From Chryseobacterium sp. 3008163 (lineage in GTDB: Bacteria > Bacteroidota > Bacteroidia > Flavobacteriales > Weeksellaceae), in contig NZ_CP033070.1 in assembly GCF_003669035.1 (NCBI RefSeq), forward strand, positions 1,488,001-1,552,000: 64,000 nucleotides of DNA, written 5' to 3'. Within the stretch, counting starts at the first letter, position 1; each line of letters begins with the position of its first letter. The translations under genes and the position numbers were made by a program. Positions 8,921-19,600 of this stretch are shown here, in pieces. The notes under the pieces are model-generated. The model had not been told where the DNA came from, did no database searches, and saw only the letters and a list, made by a program, of their open reading frames with translations.

Positions 8921-9819
8921 ATGAAAAAAGCAATTTTTGTATTTATAATTCTCTTTTTCATTCAGTTTTCAGCTCAGGAAAAAATTATTCTTTGGCCAAA
9001 AGGTGAAATGCCTAACTCGAAAATTTTGGCTTCAAAGACCAAAAAGAAAAAGAATTGGCAGAATTAAAAGAAGCTGAACTTTTTGCTTTTTTGCCGCCCA
9101 TAAAGGAGAGAAATCAAAAATCTGTTATCATCATTCCCGGTGGTGGATACTCGAAACTAACTTACGATGAAGGTGCTTTTCAGATCGCAAAATGGATGAA
9201 TACTTTAGGTATTTCGGCTTTTGTGTTGAATTACAGATTGCCAACTTCGCCCGATTTAATACAAAAAGAAATTGCGCCATTGCAAGATATTCAGGCTGCT
9301 ATCAAATACATCAGAAAAAACTCGGCTCAATGGGGGATTTCTCCAAATCAGGTTGGCGTTGTCGGAACTTCAGCAGGTGGACATTTGGCGGCAATGGCAA
9401 GCAATATGTTGACAGATTATACAGAGCTAAAAGGCGATTGGGAAAACATTTCAACCATTCCGAATTTTGCGATTCTGTTTTGTCCGGTCATTGATCTGGG
9501 CGAATATGCACACAAAGGAAGTCGTGATAGTTTATTGGGAGAAAACGCTTCGCTGGAAAAAATCAAGGAATATTCAATGCAAAATCTGGTAACTGAAAAA
9601 ACGCCACCAACGATTTTGTTTCATAATCAGGACGACACCGCAGTTCCGTCGATGAACAGCATTTTGTATTTCAAGGCAATGACAAAAAATAAAGTGAAAG
9701 GAGCGATGTTTATTTTTCCTAAAGGCGGGCATCGGTTTTTTGTCACCGATAAAGATCCACTGAACGAAAACTGGAAAAAACTGTGTGCAGACTGGCTTTT
9801 GAGTATTGGCAATAAGTAA
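8921..9819 (+). CDS. secreted alpha/beta-hydrolase esterase, frame broken
   Basis: The start codon at 8921 opens a signal peptide ending SAQ, followed by WPKGEMPNSK. The frame is then lost at the A4 run 9020-9023. Adding one A there restores NFGFKDQKEKELAELKEAELF and an uninterrupted 299-residue protein. That protein is nearly the same length and closely similar to the 301-residue neighbour at 9981. It has a PGGGYSKL oxyanion loop and a GTSAGGHLA nucleophile elbow. A BD-FAE/acetylxylan-esterase-like role on pectin or hemicellulose esters is likely. Because other frame breaks in this window look the same, an assembly error is the first explanation, real inactivation of one duplicate the second. 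Confidence 0.72.
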
Positions 9820-9881
9820 TAGGTAATGAGTAATTTAAAATGCTTTAAAATTTGCCTCAGAAATTCTGCAATTACACTGTC

Positions 9882-9957
9882 ACACTGAGCTTACCAAAGT
9901 GTCTTGCGCCTTAAAAACAGTATCTCATTAAAAAACTTTGCGCCTTTGCGATTATCG
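9882..9957. repeat. composite intergenic repeat
   Basis: A diverged GTCACACTGAGCTTACC word is followed by TTGCGCCTTAAAA and CTTTGCGCCTTTGCG. These elements are shared with 7507-7533 and 10916-11080. It fills the gap between the tandem esterase genes. Confidence 0.5.
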
Positions 9958-9980
9958 AAAAACATCAAATTTTAAAATCA

Positions 9981-10886
9981 ATGAAAAAAGCAGCTTTCCT
10001 CATATTAATTTTTCTCCTTAATCAAATTTCAGCTCAGCAAAAATTAACCGTTTGGACAAAAGGTGAAATGCCCAATTCCAAGGGTTTAAAATTAAACATC
10101 GTTGAAGAAAAAGAAGGTCGCATTACCCAAATTCAGGAAGCCGAACTGTTCGCTTTTCTGCCTGCCAAAGAGGAAAGAAAAAAGATGGCTATCATTGTCA
10201 TTCCAGGTGGTGGTTACAAACATTTGACCTATGATTTGGGTGGATATTCCTATGCAAAATGGCTCAATACTTTAGGAATTTCGGCTTTCGTTTTAAACTA
10301 TCGTCTGCCCACTTCTCCTGATTTAAAACAGAGAGAAATCGGACCTCTTCAGGATATTCAGGCTGCAATAAAATTAATCAGAAAAAATGCTTCCCAATAT
10401 GGAATTTCTCCCGATCAGATCGGAGTTTTGGGAACTTCAGCAGGTGGACATTTGGCAACAATGGTAAGTAATATTCCAACCGATTATACTGAATTGAAAG
10501 GTGACTGGACAAGTGTTTCACCGATTCCTAATTTTGCAATTTTGGTTTCTCCTGTTATTGATTTGGGAGAATTTGCTCATAAAGGAAGCCGAGTAAATCT
10601 ATTAGGAGAAAATGCTTCCCCAGAAAAAATCAAAGAATATTCTATGCAGAATCGCGTGACAGAGAAAACACCGCCAACGATTTTATTTCATGCTCAAAAT
10701 GATCCCGCTGTTCCTGCCGTCAACAGTATCATGTACTACGAAGCGATGATTAAAAATAAAGTGAAAGGAGCAGTTTTCATTTTTCCGGAAGGTGAACACA
10801 ATATCGGAATTTCAAATAAAACTGAACTGACAGATAACTGGAAAAAAATCTGCTCAGATTGGCTCCAGAATATTAGTAATAAGTAA
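9981..10886 (+). CDS. secreted alpha/beta-hydrolase esterase (tandem paralogue)
   Basis: This intact 301-residue exported hydrolase has a signal peptide MKKAAFLILIF ending ISAQ. Its oxyanion loop is PGGGYKHL (about residue 75), its nucleophile elbow GTSAGGHLA (about 154), and a C-terminal EGEHNIG supplies His. It is a tandem duplicate of the preceding gene, with matching blocks such as YRLPTSPDL and KTPPTILFH. The copies probably arose by local duplication and may have split substrate range. It is a putative carbohydrate esterase; acetyl or feruloyl specificity cannot be read from the sequence. Confidence 0.78.
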   Translation: MKKAAFLILIFLLNQISAQQKLTVWTKGEMPNSKGLKLNIVEEKEGRITQIQEAELFAFLPAKEERKKMAIIVIPGGGYKHLTYDLGGYSYAKWLNTLGISAFVLNYRLPTSPDLKQREIGPLQDIQAAIKLIRKNASQYGISPDQIGVLGTSAGGHLATMVSNIPTDYTELKGDWTSVSPIPNFAILVSPVIDLGEFAHKGSRVNLLGENASPEKIKEYSMQNRVTEKTPPTILFHAQNDPAVPAVNSIMYYEAMIKNKVKGAVFIFPEGEHNIGISNKTELTDNWKKICSDWLQNISNK

Positions 10887-10915
10887 CGGGAAATGAGCAA
10901 TTAAAAAATAGTTAA

Positions 10916-11080
10916 TCGCTAAGGCGCAAGAAAATTGACAAACTCATTTTTTTTAAGGCGCAAAGATTTTATCTTCGATAAAATTTAACGTGTATTAATT
11001 TATTCCTTGCTGAAAATCTTCGATTTTCTTGCGCCTTAAAAGTACTATAATTTAAACAATATTGCGCCTTTGCGTTTAAC
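10916..11080. repeat. large palindromic GCGCAAG/CTTGCGCC repeat
   Basis: AAGGCGCAAGAAAATT near 10920 pairs with TTTTCTTGCGCCTTAAAA near 11027, and AAGGCGCAAAG near 10956 relates to TTGCGCCTTTGCG near 11063. It is the same family as 6296-6437 and occupies nearly the whole gap ahead of the GH95 gene. Confidence 0.6.
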
Positions 11081-11095
11081 AAAAACAATTTAGAA

Positions 11096-13564
11096 ATGCT
11101 AAGAATAATCAAACATAAAATAATCTTACTCGCTTGTGGAACGTTGATCTCTGTTTCAACTTTTGCACAGCAGAATCTCAAATTAACCTACAACAAACCT
11201 GCAGAAAATTGGAACGAAGCTTTACCTATAGGAAACGGTAGGCTGGGAGCAATGATTTTCGGAGGCGCTGTTCAGGAGCATCTTCAGCTCAATGAAGAGA
11301 CAATCTGGGCAGGCGAACCGGGAAATAATGTCCCGAAAAACACGTTTGACAGTATTCAGAAAGTGAGAAGGTTAATCAATGAAAGTCAGTTTGAAAAGGC
11401 ACAGGATTTAACCAATACAACCTATCCAAGAACGGCTCCGAAAGACCTGAATTACGGAATGCCGTATCAGACGATGGGCGATCTTTTTTTAGATTTTAAA
11501 GGTCATGAAAATTTTAAAAACTACAACCGGACTTTAGACATTGAAAAAGCAGTCAGCACAGTTTCCTACAAAGTGAATGGTGTGACTTTCAAGCGTGAAA
11601 TTTTCTCATCATTTGCCGATAATGTGGTCATAATTAAATTATCTTCAAGCAAAAAAGGAAGTTTAAATTTCTCGGTAAACGCCTCTACTCCACACAAAAT
11701 CAATTCTATTTTCACAGAGAAAAATCAATTGGTCATTAATGGAACGAGCGGTTCTTTGGACAATAAAACCGGGAAGATCAATTTTAAAACCGTCGCTTTC
11801 CCCGTTTTAAAAGGTGGAAAATTGACCTCAACAAAAAATCAGCTTAACATTTCGGGAGCCGATGAAGTTGTAATTTACGTTTCTATTGCTACGAATTTCA
11901 AAAAATATAATGATCTTTCCGGAAATCCGGACGCAAGAGTTTCGGAATATTTAAATAAGGCTTTAAACAAAAAATATGATGCTGAATTAAAGGCTCACAT
12001 TGAAAAATACCAAAAATATTTCAAACGGGTAAGTTTAAATTTAGGAACAACAGAACAAGCTAAGAAAACAACCAATATCAGAATTAAAGAATTCGGAAAT
12101 TCACAAGATCCAGATTTGGTGGCTTTGTATTTCCAGTTTGGGCGTTACCTTTTGATTTCCTCATCGCAACAAGGCACTCAACCCGCCAACTTGCAGGGGA
12201 TCTGGAATCATCAGCTTAATCCCGCTTGGGACAGCAAATACACGGTCAACATCAATACAGAAATGAATTACTGGCCTGCTGAAAATACCAACCTCAGCGA
12301 AATGCACGAGCCTTTGTTTGATATGATTCAGGATTTGTCGGTAACCGGACAGGAATCTGCAAAAGAAATGTACAAAGCCAGAGGATGGAATATGCATCAC
12401 AATACAGATTTGTGGAGAATCACCGGAATTGTGGATGGCGGTTTCTACGGGATGTGGCCGATGGGCGGAGCGTGGTTGACCCAGCACATCTGGAATCATT
12501 ATCTGTACACCGGAGATAAAGAATTTTTAAAGAAAAATTATGAGGCTTTGAAAGGTTGCGCCTTGTTCTACTTAGACGTTCTTCAACAAGATCCTTCAAA
12601 AAAATATCTGGTGGTTTCCCCATCGATGTCGCCTGAAAATAAATACTTCAAAAACGTAAGCATCACTGCGGGAACAACGATGGATAATCAATTGGTTTTT
12701 GATGTATTTAATAATTTCATCAATGCTTCAAAAATTTTAAATCAGGACAAAAATCTTTCGGATGAAATAAAAACAGCTTTATCTAAACTTCCGCCAATGC
12801 AAATCGGGCAACATGCACAGCTGCAGGAATGGCTCACCGATATGGACAAAACCGACGATAAACACAGACATATCTCTCATTTGTACGGATTGTTTCCTTC
12901 CGGACAAATTTCACCGCTAAGAAATGCCGAATTGGCTGAAGCTGCAAAAAATTCAATGATTTACCGTGGCGACAAATCTACAGGTTGGTCGATGGGTTGG
13001 AAAGTGAACTGGTGGGCAAGATTACTAGACGGAAACCGTGCTTTTAAATTAATTTCAGATCAATTATCACCTGCTCCTACCGATAATAAAGGTGAATCCG
13101 GCGGAACATATCCTAATCTTCTGGATGCACATCCGCCTTTCCAAATCGATGGAAATTTTGGCTGCACTTCAGGAATCGCTGAGATGTTACTACAAAGTTA
13201 TGACGGATACATTTATCTATTGCCTGCACTTCCCGATGCTTTGTCAAACGGTTCTGTAAAAGGATTAAAAGCCAGAGGCGGTTTTGAAATTGATATGGAT
13301 TGGAAAAATTCTAAACTGACAAAATTAGTTGTAAAATCTGCTTTAGGAGGAAACGCGAGAATCAGAGTGGCGAAAAATTTAAAGTCTAAAACAAATTTCA
13401 TCTCAGCAAAAGGAGAAAATCCAAATGAATATTATCAAATTGATGCTGTCAAAACTCCTTTGAAATCTACGAAAGCAGAGCTGAAAGGTTTTGTAGTTCC
13501 AGAGACGGAAATATTTGATTTTAAGACTGAAAAAGGTGGAGTTTACACTTTTGGAGCGAAATAG
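11096..13564 (+). CDS. GH95 alpha-L-fucosidase/galactosidase
   Basis: This 822-residue exported GH95 enzyme has a signal peptide ending TFAQQ. The family start block is NGRLGAMIFGG followed by LNEETIWAGEPG. The central (alpha/alpha)6 barrel contains GIWNHQLNPAW and NINTEMNYWP, and the C-terminal part has HRHISHLYGLFP and DGNFGCTSGIAEMLLQS. GH95 enzymes release alpha-1,2-linked L-fucose or L-galactose; in a pectin locus rhamnogalacturonan II or xyloglucan side chains are plausible targets. Length is standard. It is the last plus-strand gene of the locus before a convergent pair. Confidence 0.9.
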   Translation: MLRIIKHKIILLACGTLISVSTFAQQNLKLTYNKPAENWNEALPIGNGRLGAMIFGGAVQEHLQLNEETIWAGEPGNNVPKNTFDSIQKVRRLINESQFEKAQDLTNTTYPRTAPKDLNYGMPYQTMGDLFLDFKGHENFKNYNRTLDIEKAVSTVSYKVNGVTFKREIFSSFADNVVIIKLSSSKKGSLNFSVNASTPHKINSIFTEKNQLVINGTSGSLDNKTGKINFKTVAFPVLKGGKLTSTKNQLNISGADEVVIYVSIATNFKKYNDLSGNPDARVSEYLNKALNKKYDAELKAHIEKYQKYFKRVSLNLGTTEQAKKTTNIRIKEFGNSQDPDLVALYFQFGRYLLISSSQQGTQPANLQGIWNHQLNPAWDSKYTVNINTEMNYWPAENTNLSEMHEPLFDMIQDLSVTGQESAKEMYKARGWNMHHNTDLWRITGIVDGGFYGMWPMGGAWLTQHIWNHYLYTGDKEFLKKNYEALKGCALFYLDVLQQDPSKKYLVVSPSMSPENKYFKNVSITAGTTMDNQLVFDVFNNFINASKILNQDKNLSDEIKTALSKLPPMQIGQHAQLQEWLTDMDKTDDKHRHISHLYGLFPSGQISPLRNAELAEAAKNSMIYRGDKSTGWSMGWKVNWWARLLDGNRAFKLISDQLSPAPTDNKGESGGTYPNLLDAHPPFQIDGNFGCTSGIAEMLLQSYDGYIYLLPALPDALSNGSVKGLKARGGFEIDMDWKNSKLTKLVVKSALGGNARIRVAKNLKSKTNFISAKGENPNEYYQIDAVKTPLKSTKAELKGFVVPETEIFDFKTEKGGVYTFGAK

Positions 13565-13567
13565 GTT

Positions 13568-13640
13568 TCCCACAGATCTCACATATTTTCACAGATCATT
13601 ACGCATAAAAATCCGTGTAAATCTGTGAGATCTGTGGGAT
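13568..13640. repeat. CCCACAGATCTCAC palindrome
   Basis: TCCCACAGATCTCACA at 13568 reappears in reverse complement as TGTGAGATCTGTGGGA ending at 13639, with further matching of TTTTCACAGAT to ATCCGTGTAAAT. One arm is also found alone at 3565. It is a REP-like dispersed palindrome at the end of the GH95 gene. Confidence 0.6.
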
Positions 13641-13652
13641 ATAAATACAAAA

Positions 13653-13683
13653 AATCCTGACACTTTTTCGCGTCAGGATTTCG
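13653..13683. terminator. bidirectional terminator between convergent genes
   Basis: AAATCCTGAC pairs with GTCAGGATTT around a short loop, with A-rich and T-rich flanks on the two sides. It can serve both the plus-strand GH95 gene and the minus-strand PL10 gene. Confidence 0.65.
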
Positions 13684-13733
13684 TTTTATATCAAATCTCA
13701 TAGATTTTGAAAACCTGTTAGGTTATTAATAAT

Positions 13734-14755
13734 CTATTGCGTTAATTTATTCCTCTTCAGCCATTTCGGAAATTCATTTTCAATCAGTTTTATTCCCGCT
13801 TCATTGTACCAGCTGTAGCCCATTCTGCGCTCTTCAGAAACGTCTTCATAATTAAATTTCACACTTCCGTCACGATCTCCAAAAACAGGTTTATTCGTCG
13901 GAATATCATAAAATCTTGCCCACACTGCAGAACCTTCTTTCTTGCTTAAAGTACGAATTGCTTTTTCACTTTCTTTCGAAACATTGTACGTGTAACCGTC
14001 AATTTTACTTTCTTTAAACCATTGAATGGCTGATCTTATTGATTTTTCGATCTCCGGAGTTACGGATTGCATCATCAAGAATTTTACAATATTGACTGAT
14101 TCTCCTGTTGCCAATGACATCGGTTCAAAAGCTCTGGCCTTTTCAGGTTTTAAAGTAACTTCATTGTACTGGTCTGCCCAGATCGATAATTTTCCGTTTT
14201 GCAGAATCTGAGTTTTTAATATACAGTCGATACCTTTTTGTACTGCCACTTTCGACTTTTCTTTCAACTGAGAATTGACCACATCAAAACCTTCTTTTCC
14301 CTCTGAAATATTATACAAAATCGTCAGTACATTGATCATCGCGTTGTCATTGTATGTCACCTGCTTTCTGTAGATTGCTGAGTTTGGAAAATATTGCGGA
14401 AATCCGCCATTTTCATACTGCATCGAAAGCAAATACTCAATTCCTTTTTCTGCTGATTTCAGATAAACCGGATTTTTTGTCGTGTTGTAAGCCTTTATCA
14501 AACTGTTGATTTCTTTTGACGTTGCATTGTTGTCGATGGTTGCAAGATCGTTGTCGTTGGCTTTGATTATTTTTAAAAGTTTCGAATCTATTTTTACAGT
14601 ATAATCTACATTTTTTTGTCGCTGTTATGTTTTCCCCAACCGCCGTTCGGAAGTTGATACATCATCATTTTTTCTGCTAAAGTATCTTTTATCTGTGCTG
14701 AAAATGCCGATGTTACCAAGCAAAATGAAGCTATAGTCAGTTTTAAATTAATCAT
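13734..14755 (-). CDS. PL10 pectate lyase, frame broken
   Basis: From ATG 14755 a signal peptide ending FSAQ leads into MYQLPNGGWGKHNSDKK. A stop then appears just after the T7 run at 14611-14617 (A7 in the coding strand). Adding one base gives NVDYTVKIDSKLL, DLATIDNNATSKEI and an unbroken 340-residue PL10 pectate lyase that cleaves de-esterified homogalacturonan by beta-elimination. Family blocks include GGFPQYFP, TYNDNAMI, WADQYNEVTLKPEKARAFEP and GDRDGSVKFNYEDV with the catalytic-region Arg. Products would feed the GH105 and KdgF enzymes. The break matches the homopolymer-loss pattern elsewhere, so it is probably a sequencing error. Confidence 0.8.
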
Positions 14756-14765
14756 TTTGAATTAG

Positions 14766-15950
14766 TTATTTAATAGTAATTATTAAAGGATTGGCAACCA
14801 TCTTAGCCTTTTTCTGCAAAAGTTTTTCCCAATCTTTCTGTGTCTGAATCTGTCCGCTTTTCTGCCATGCAAAACCTGCGTAATACGTCAGTTTTTTCTG
14901 AGGTTTCGTTACGACCAGCAGATTACTCTGATCCGGTGTTTCAGATTTGAAAGCTACAGATTTCTGAACGATTTTCGGATCTACCACAATTCCTTCGCCC
15001 ACAAAAGCATCATCAATTTTTTCCCAGTGCAGGTAATATCCGTTTTTGTCAGTCAGCTTAGATTCGCCTTCATTTTTATGTAACGAAATTCCGATGGTGT
15101 AATTCGGAACAGGTTTTTCTGTTTCAAAAGTTGACTCGAACTTAGAAAAATTTGAACCAAGATCAAGAGAAATTCTTTTGGTTTCTTTTACCCCAAATTC
15201 ACTCCACGGCGCATACGTCAGTTCAAAAACAGTTCTCAACGGACCTTCAGCAATTGTTTTTGACGTTACAAAGTTTTGGGAAACCTGCAGTTTTTCATCC
15301 TTCCAAATTCCGATTCCGCCCGTTCCACGGCTGTCTCCGACGTGATATGGATCATACCCTTCGCCTCTAGTGTCTTTGTGATAGTACATCGGATCGGTAA
15401 GATAGCCCTTATACCATTCATTAATTATAGATTTTTCGGTTCTTTTAAACCAGATATCGACACCGCTGGAAAGTGTACTTCCTTTTACTTTTGCCAAAGC
15501 TTCTGCCTGACCTTTCGGACCGTATACTCTGAACGCCACCTTATCATTTTCCCAGGTATAATCATCTACTCTTTCGGGAACTAATCTTGAATATGTTGTT
15601 ACCTCACTTTCTGGAATTGGTATATTGGCATCTGCAACAATCATGTATGAATTCATTTTCTTTGCATCTAATTTCGCCTGAAAAAGTAGCTCATCATTTT
15701 TCCCGTCGCCATCATTATCAATCCATTGAATGGGAAGATATTGATTTTGGGAATCTTTTATTCTTAAATCTTCTGCTTTATTTTTCCCTAAATAGGCTTT
15801 CAACTGCTTTGTTGAAACAGAAACTATTTCATTTCTTGCAAAATTCTGAGTATTTTTTACCTGAATTGAAGTTTGCGCATTCATAAAATTTGTAACCGTG
15901 CAAACGATTGCACAACTAAAACTCAATTTTACTATTTTTTGTTCGAACAT
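14766..15950 (-). CDS. DUF4861 family secreted protein
   Basis: This complete 394-residue protein has a signal region ending FMNAQ. It starts with an immunoglobulin-like stretch (residues 30-110, DNDGDGKNDELLFQ). A larger beta-sandwich follows, with GTGGIGIWKDEKL, TIAEGPLRTVFELTYAPW and a C-terminal YYAGFAWQKSG. This fits DUF4861, a family found with pectin and rhamnogalacturonan enzymes whose activity has no settled description. It lies 10 bases upstream of the PL10 gene on the same strand, so they form an operon. The fragment at 1-428 appears to be a second member in the same locus. Confidence 0.75.
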   Translation of the reverse strand: MFEQKIVKLSFSCAIVCTVTNFMNAQTSIQVKNTQNFARNEIVSVSTKQLKAYLGKNKAEDLRIKDSQNQYLPIQWIDNDGDGKNDELLFQAKLDAKKMNSYMIVADANIPIPESEVTTYSRLVPERVDDYTWENDKVAFRVYGPKGQAEALAKVKGSTLSSGVDIWFKRTEKSIINEWYKGYLTDPMYYHKDTRGEGYDPYHVGDSRGTGGIGIWKDEKLQVSQNFVTSKTIAEGPLRTVFELTYAPWSEFGVKETKRISLDLGSNFSKFESTFETEKPVPNYTIGISLHKNEGESKLTDKNGYYLHWEKIDDAFVGEGIVVDPKIVQKSVAFKSETPDQSNLLVVTKPQKKLTYYAGFAWQKSGQIQTQKDWEKLLQKKAKMVANPLIITIK

Positions 15951-16062
15951 AAATGTTGTTTTCTCAAAAGTAGAAATATTCTGAATATTTCTTTGATCTT
16001 AAGCCTTAAATATTTCTTAAAACTTTTTATTCTAATCATTGAAAATCCGCAATGCAACGATT

Positions 16063-16503
16063 TTAACGTAAATCTTTCTTTATCACCAGATATTTCAAGT
16101 CTTTATCTCCTGCATTGCTAATTCCGTGTTCCGAATTTGGTGGACAATATAAACTCGTATTTGGACCTGCTTCCACCGTTTTACCGTCAAGATAAAAAGA
16201 AGCTTTTCCTTCCAAAATATAAAAAAATTCCTCTTCAGGATGACGATGTGGCGCATGTGTTGATTTTCCGGGTTCCACGATGCTCATCTTCAACGTGTTT
16301 TCTTCAGTGAACTTTTTGTCGGCAAACCAATATTGATAACCTGAATTTGTTTTTTTTGCTTTAGACAAATCGAATTGGTTGACACAGTTTTCTATTGTAT
16401 AATTAGAAACCTGCTTTGTTTCAGGTACTTTTTGAGCATATCCCATTTGTTGACACACGACACTGATGACTATGACTGCTGTAAATTTGTTTAATCTTTT
16501 CAT
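16063..16503 (-). CDS. secreted cupin-domain protein
   Basis: A 146-residue protein results from the ATG at 16503, which gives a clean signal peptide MKRLNKFTAVIVI ending GYAQ; a longer frame to 16605 lacks one. The cupin core holds HAPHRHPEEEFFYILEG (metal-binding His/His/Glu, about residues 84-92) and a late SEHGISN His. It resembles exported sugar-binding or dioxygenase-like cupins, but no catalytic role can be assigned. As the first minus-strand gene of the pectin region it may belong to the DUF4861-PL10 transcription unit. Confidence 0.7.
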   Translation of the reverse strand: MKRLNKFTAVIVISVVCQQMGYAQKVPETKQVSNYTIENCVNQFDLSKAKKTNSGYQYWFADKKFTEENTLKMSIVEPGKSTHAPHRHPEEEFFYILEGKASFYLDGKTVEAGPNTSLYCPPNSEHGISNAGDKDLKYLVIKKDLR

Positions 16504-16645
16504 TCTTTGGTAATTATATGAAAAAAAATCGAATTTAAGAATCTTAAAAACACATCCATTACCTAAATCCATTTTGTCAATATCTGTTTTATTTATAAAT
16601 TGCATTCTCTCCTGAAAAAGAGAGTGACCATCACAAAAAATATTT

Positions 16646-19600
16646 ATGAATCAGATTATTCCGTTTGACTTACAGATACAGCACAGCCCTTATTTCAACT
16701 ATACTTTTTGCTTAAATCAATATCCTTTTCTGCAGTGCATTGCTTTCAAAGAAGTGACTGAAGATTTTGAAAATCTGAACCTTCAGATTACATCTTCATT
16801 GGGTTTGTTTGAAAAATATGATGTCTACATTGATAAAATTAAGGCGAATGCGCTGTATAAAATCTCGCTTTTCAACTTTGTTTTTAATAACGCTTTGCTG
16901 AAAAGACTGACGGAAAAAGATTTAGATCAGATTAAAATCCAGGTTTTTAAGGACGGAGAATCAATTTACGAGAAAATTTTCAGCATAGAAGTTCTGCCGA
17001 TGGATTATTTCGGTGGGCTACAATCTTATCCGCAACTTTTGGCTTCGTATGTTCTTTCCAATAACACTACGTTGTACAAACTGAAAGCCGATGCGATTGA
17101 TATTTTAGCGAGAAATAAACTGACGCCATCCTTTGAAGGCTACCAGCAGAAAAGCAAAGAAAGAGTTTTACAGATGGTTTCGGCTATTTATAAAGCAATT
17201 CAGAATCTCGATTTGATCTACAGTTCGATGCCGCCAAGCTTTGAAAAGAGCGGACAAAGAATTAGACTTGTGGACACTATTTTAGAAACGAAATTCGGGA
17301 ACTGTATTGATATTTCTCTTTTGTTTGCAGCGTGTCTGGAAGCGATTGATTTAAATCCGATTATCGTTGTGACTGAAGGTCACGCCTTTGTCGGAGTTTG
17401 GCTTGATGATCAGCGGTTTGACGGGATGGTCAATCTCGATCAGGCGGCGATTTCCAAAAGGATTGCTTCAGGAATTAAAGAAATTGCCTTAATTGAATCG
17501 ACCAGCCTATGCAGAGGAACCCAAATTTCATTCAAAGATGCGATGAATTCTGCGGAAACTCAACTGATGGATTCTTCAAGATTTCTGTTGTCATTGGATA
17601 TTAAAAATGCAAGATCGGCAGGAATTTCTCCTCTCCCACTTCTTAAAAATGAAACGGTGCAGACTCAGGAATTTAATTCCACTCAACACTCAACGAAACT
17701 GGATCAGGATTTTGATCTGGGAACTCAATATGACGATCTCGAACTGACTGATTTTTCAAATTTAACCAAACAAAAAGTCTGGGAAAGGAAACTATTAGAT
17801 TTATCGCTCAGAAACAATCTTCTCAATCTGCGGTTTACCAAAAGTATGTTGCAGCTGGTTGATATTAAAACAAATGTTCTTGAAGATAATTTAGCCGATG
17901 GAAAATCATTCACGATTCTTCCCGATAACAATCAGGCAGTTCTTAGAAAATACAATTTGTATGGCGAACCTTTGCATCAGTCACAACCTCTTTTTAAACT
18001 GGCTGAAGATGAGTTTAAATACAACAAATTGCTTACCTATTATCATCAGGATGATCTCGACAACATTCTCACGAACCTTTACCGAAGCGCAAAACTCGCC
18101 GAAGAAGAGAACGGAAAAAGCACACTGTATCTGGGAATCGGATTGTTGAAATGGTTTGAACCTAAAAATAAAGACATCCAGAGGCTGGCTCCGATCTTAT
18201 TGATTCCTGTCGAACTGTCGAGGAAATCGGTCAATTCTAAATTTACGCTTCGAAGCCGTGAGGAGGAAACCATGATTAACATTACATTGCTGGAATATTT
18301 AAAACAGGAATTCAAACTCAACATCAACAGCCTCGAAAATCTTCCGATGGACGAATCGGGAATTAATGTTCCAAAAGTCTTGGCGATCATCAGAAATGCA
18401 GTTCTGAATTTGGAAGGCTGGGATGTTCTGGAACAATTGGTTTTGGGAATTTTCTCGTTTAACAAGCTGATTCTTTGGCAGGATATTTCAAAATATTCAG
18501 AAGAAATTCAGAAAAGCTCGATTGTAAAAAGTCTAATCGACGGACGCCTGATCGGAACTTTGGAAAGTGTAGAAAATGATGTTGAAAGCTTGGAAAATAT
18601 TTCAGCATCCGAATTAGTTTTGCCCATTTCAACCGATAATTCTCAGTTGAATGCGGTGAAAAATGCCAACCTCAACAAAAGTTTCATTCTCCATGGTCCT
18701 CCCGGAACCGGAAAATCACAGACGATCACCAACATCATCGCCGATGCTTTGTCGAATGATAAAAAAGTACTTTTCGTGGCTGCTAAAAAGGCCGCTTTGG
18801 ATGTGGTTCATCACCGTCTGGAAAATATTGGTTTGGGTGCATTTTGCCTCGAATTACATTCCAATAAATCTAAAAAATCGGATGTTCTGAAACAGTTTGA
18901 AAGAACGCTGGAAGTTCCGAAATATAAAATCAATGCCGACTATCACGAAGAGGCAAAACGTCTCGACGAGCGCAAAAAAGAACTCGGAAAATATGTGAAT
19001 GAACTCCATCAGAAATTTAACATTGGCTGGAGTTTGTTTGAAACCATCGCCTTTCTGGAGACCAATCACGTACAAGCTGATGAACGTTTCCACATCAATT
19101 TTCCTCTGGAAAGTGCCGATGTCTTCAACTGGAATCAGTGGAAAGACTGGTTGATTCCGTTTGCATCAATTGTGCAGAAAATCGGACAGCCTTCGCTTCA
19201 TGCTCTGCGACCGATCAAAACGGCGAGCCATCAGTTTGAAAATAAAAATCTGATTCTTTCAGCGATTTCTCAGTTTAACGAAAAGAAAAATTCGGCGGAG
19301 CAGATTAAAAAACAGTTTCAGCTCGAGGAAGTTTCCAATGCTGACAGTGTGGAAATTCTTGAATTTTTAAAGGATAATCCGGTGAAGTCGGGTTTGGTTG
19401 ATTTGGTTTTTAATGAAGGTCAACTGAATTTATTTAAAAACTGGATGACTCAGCAGACTCAGTTTCAACAAACTGAAAATCAAATTACTTCCAATTTTAA
19501 TTCTTCCATTTTAAATATTGATTTTGCTTCATTAAAATTGTTGTGGAATCAGGCAAAACATACGTGGTTTATTCCGAAATGGTTTAAACAGAGAAAAGTA

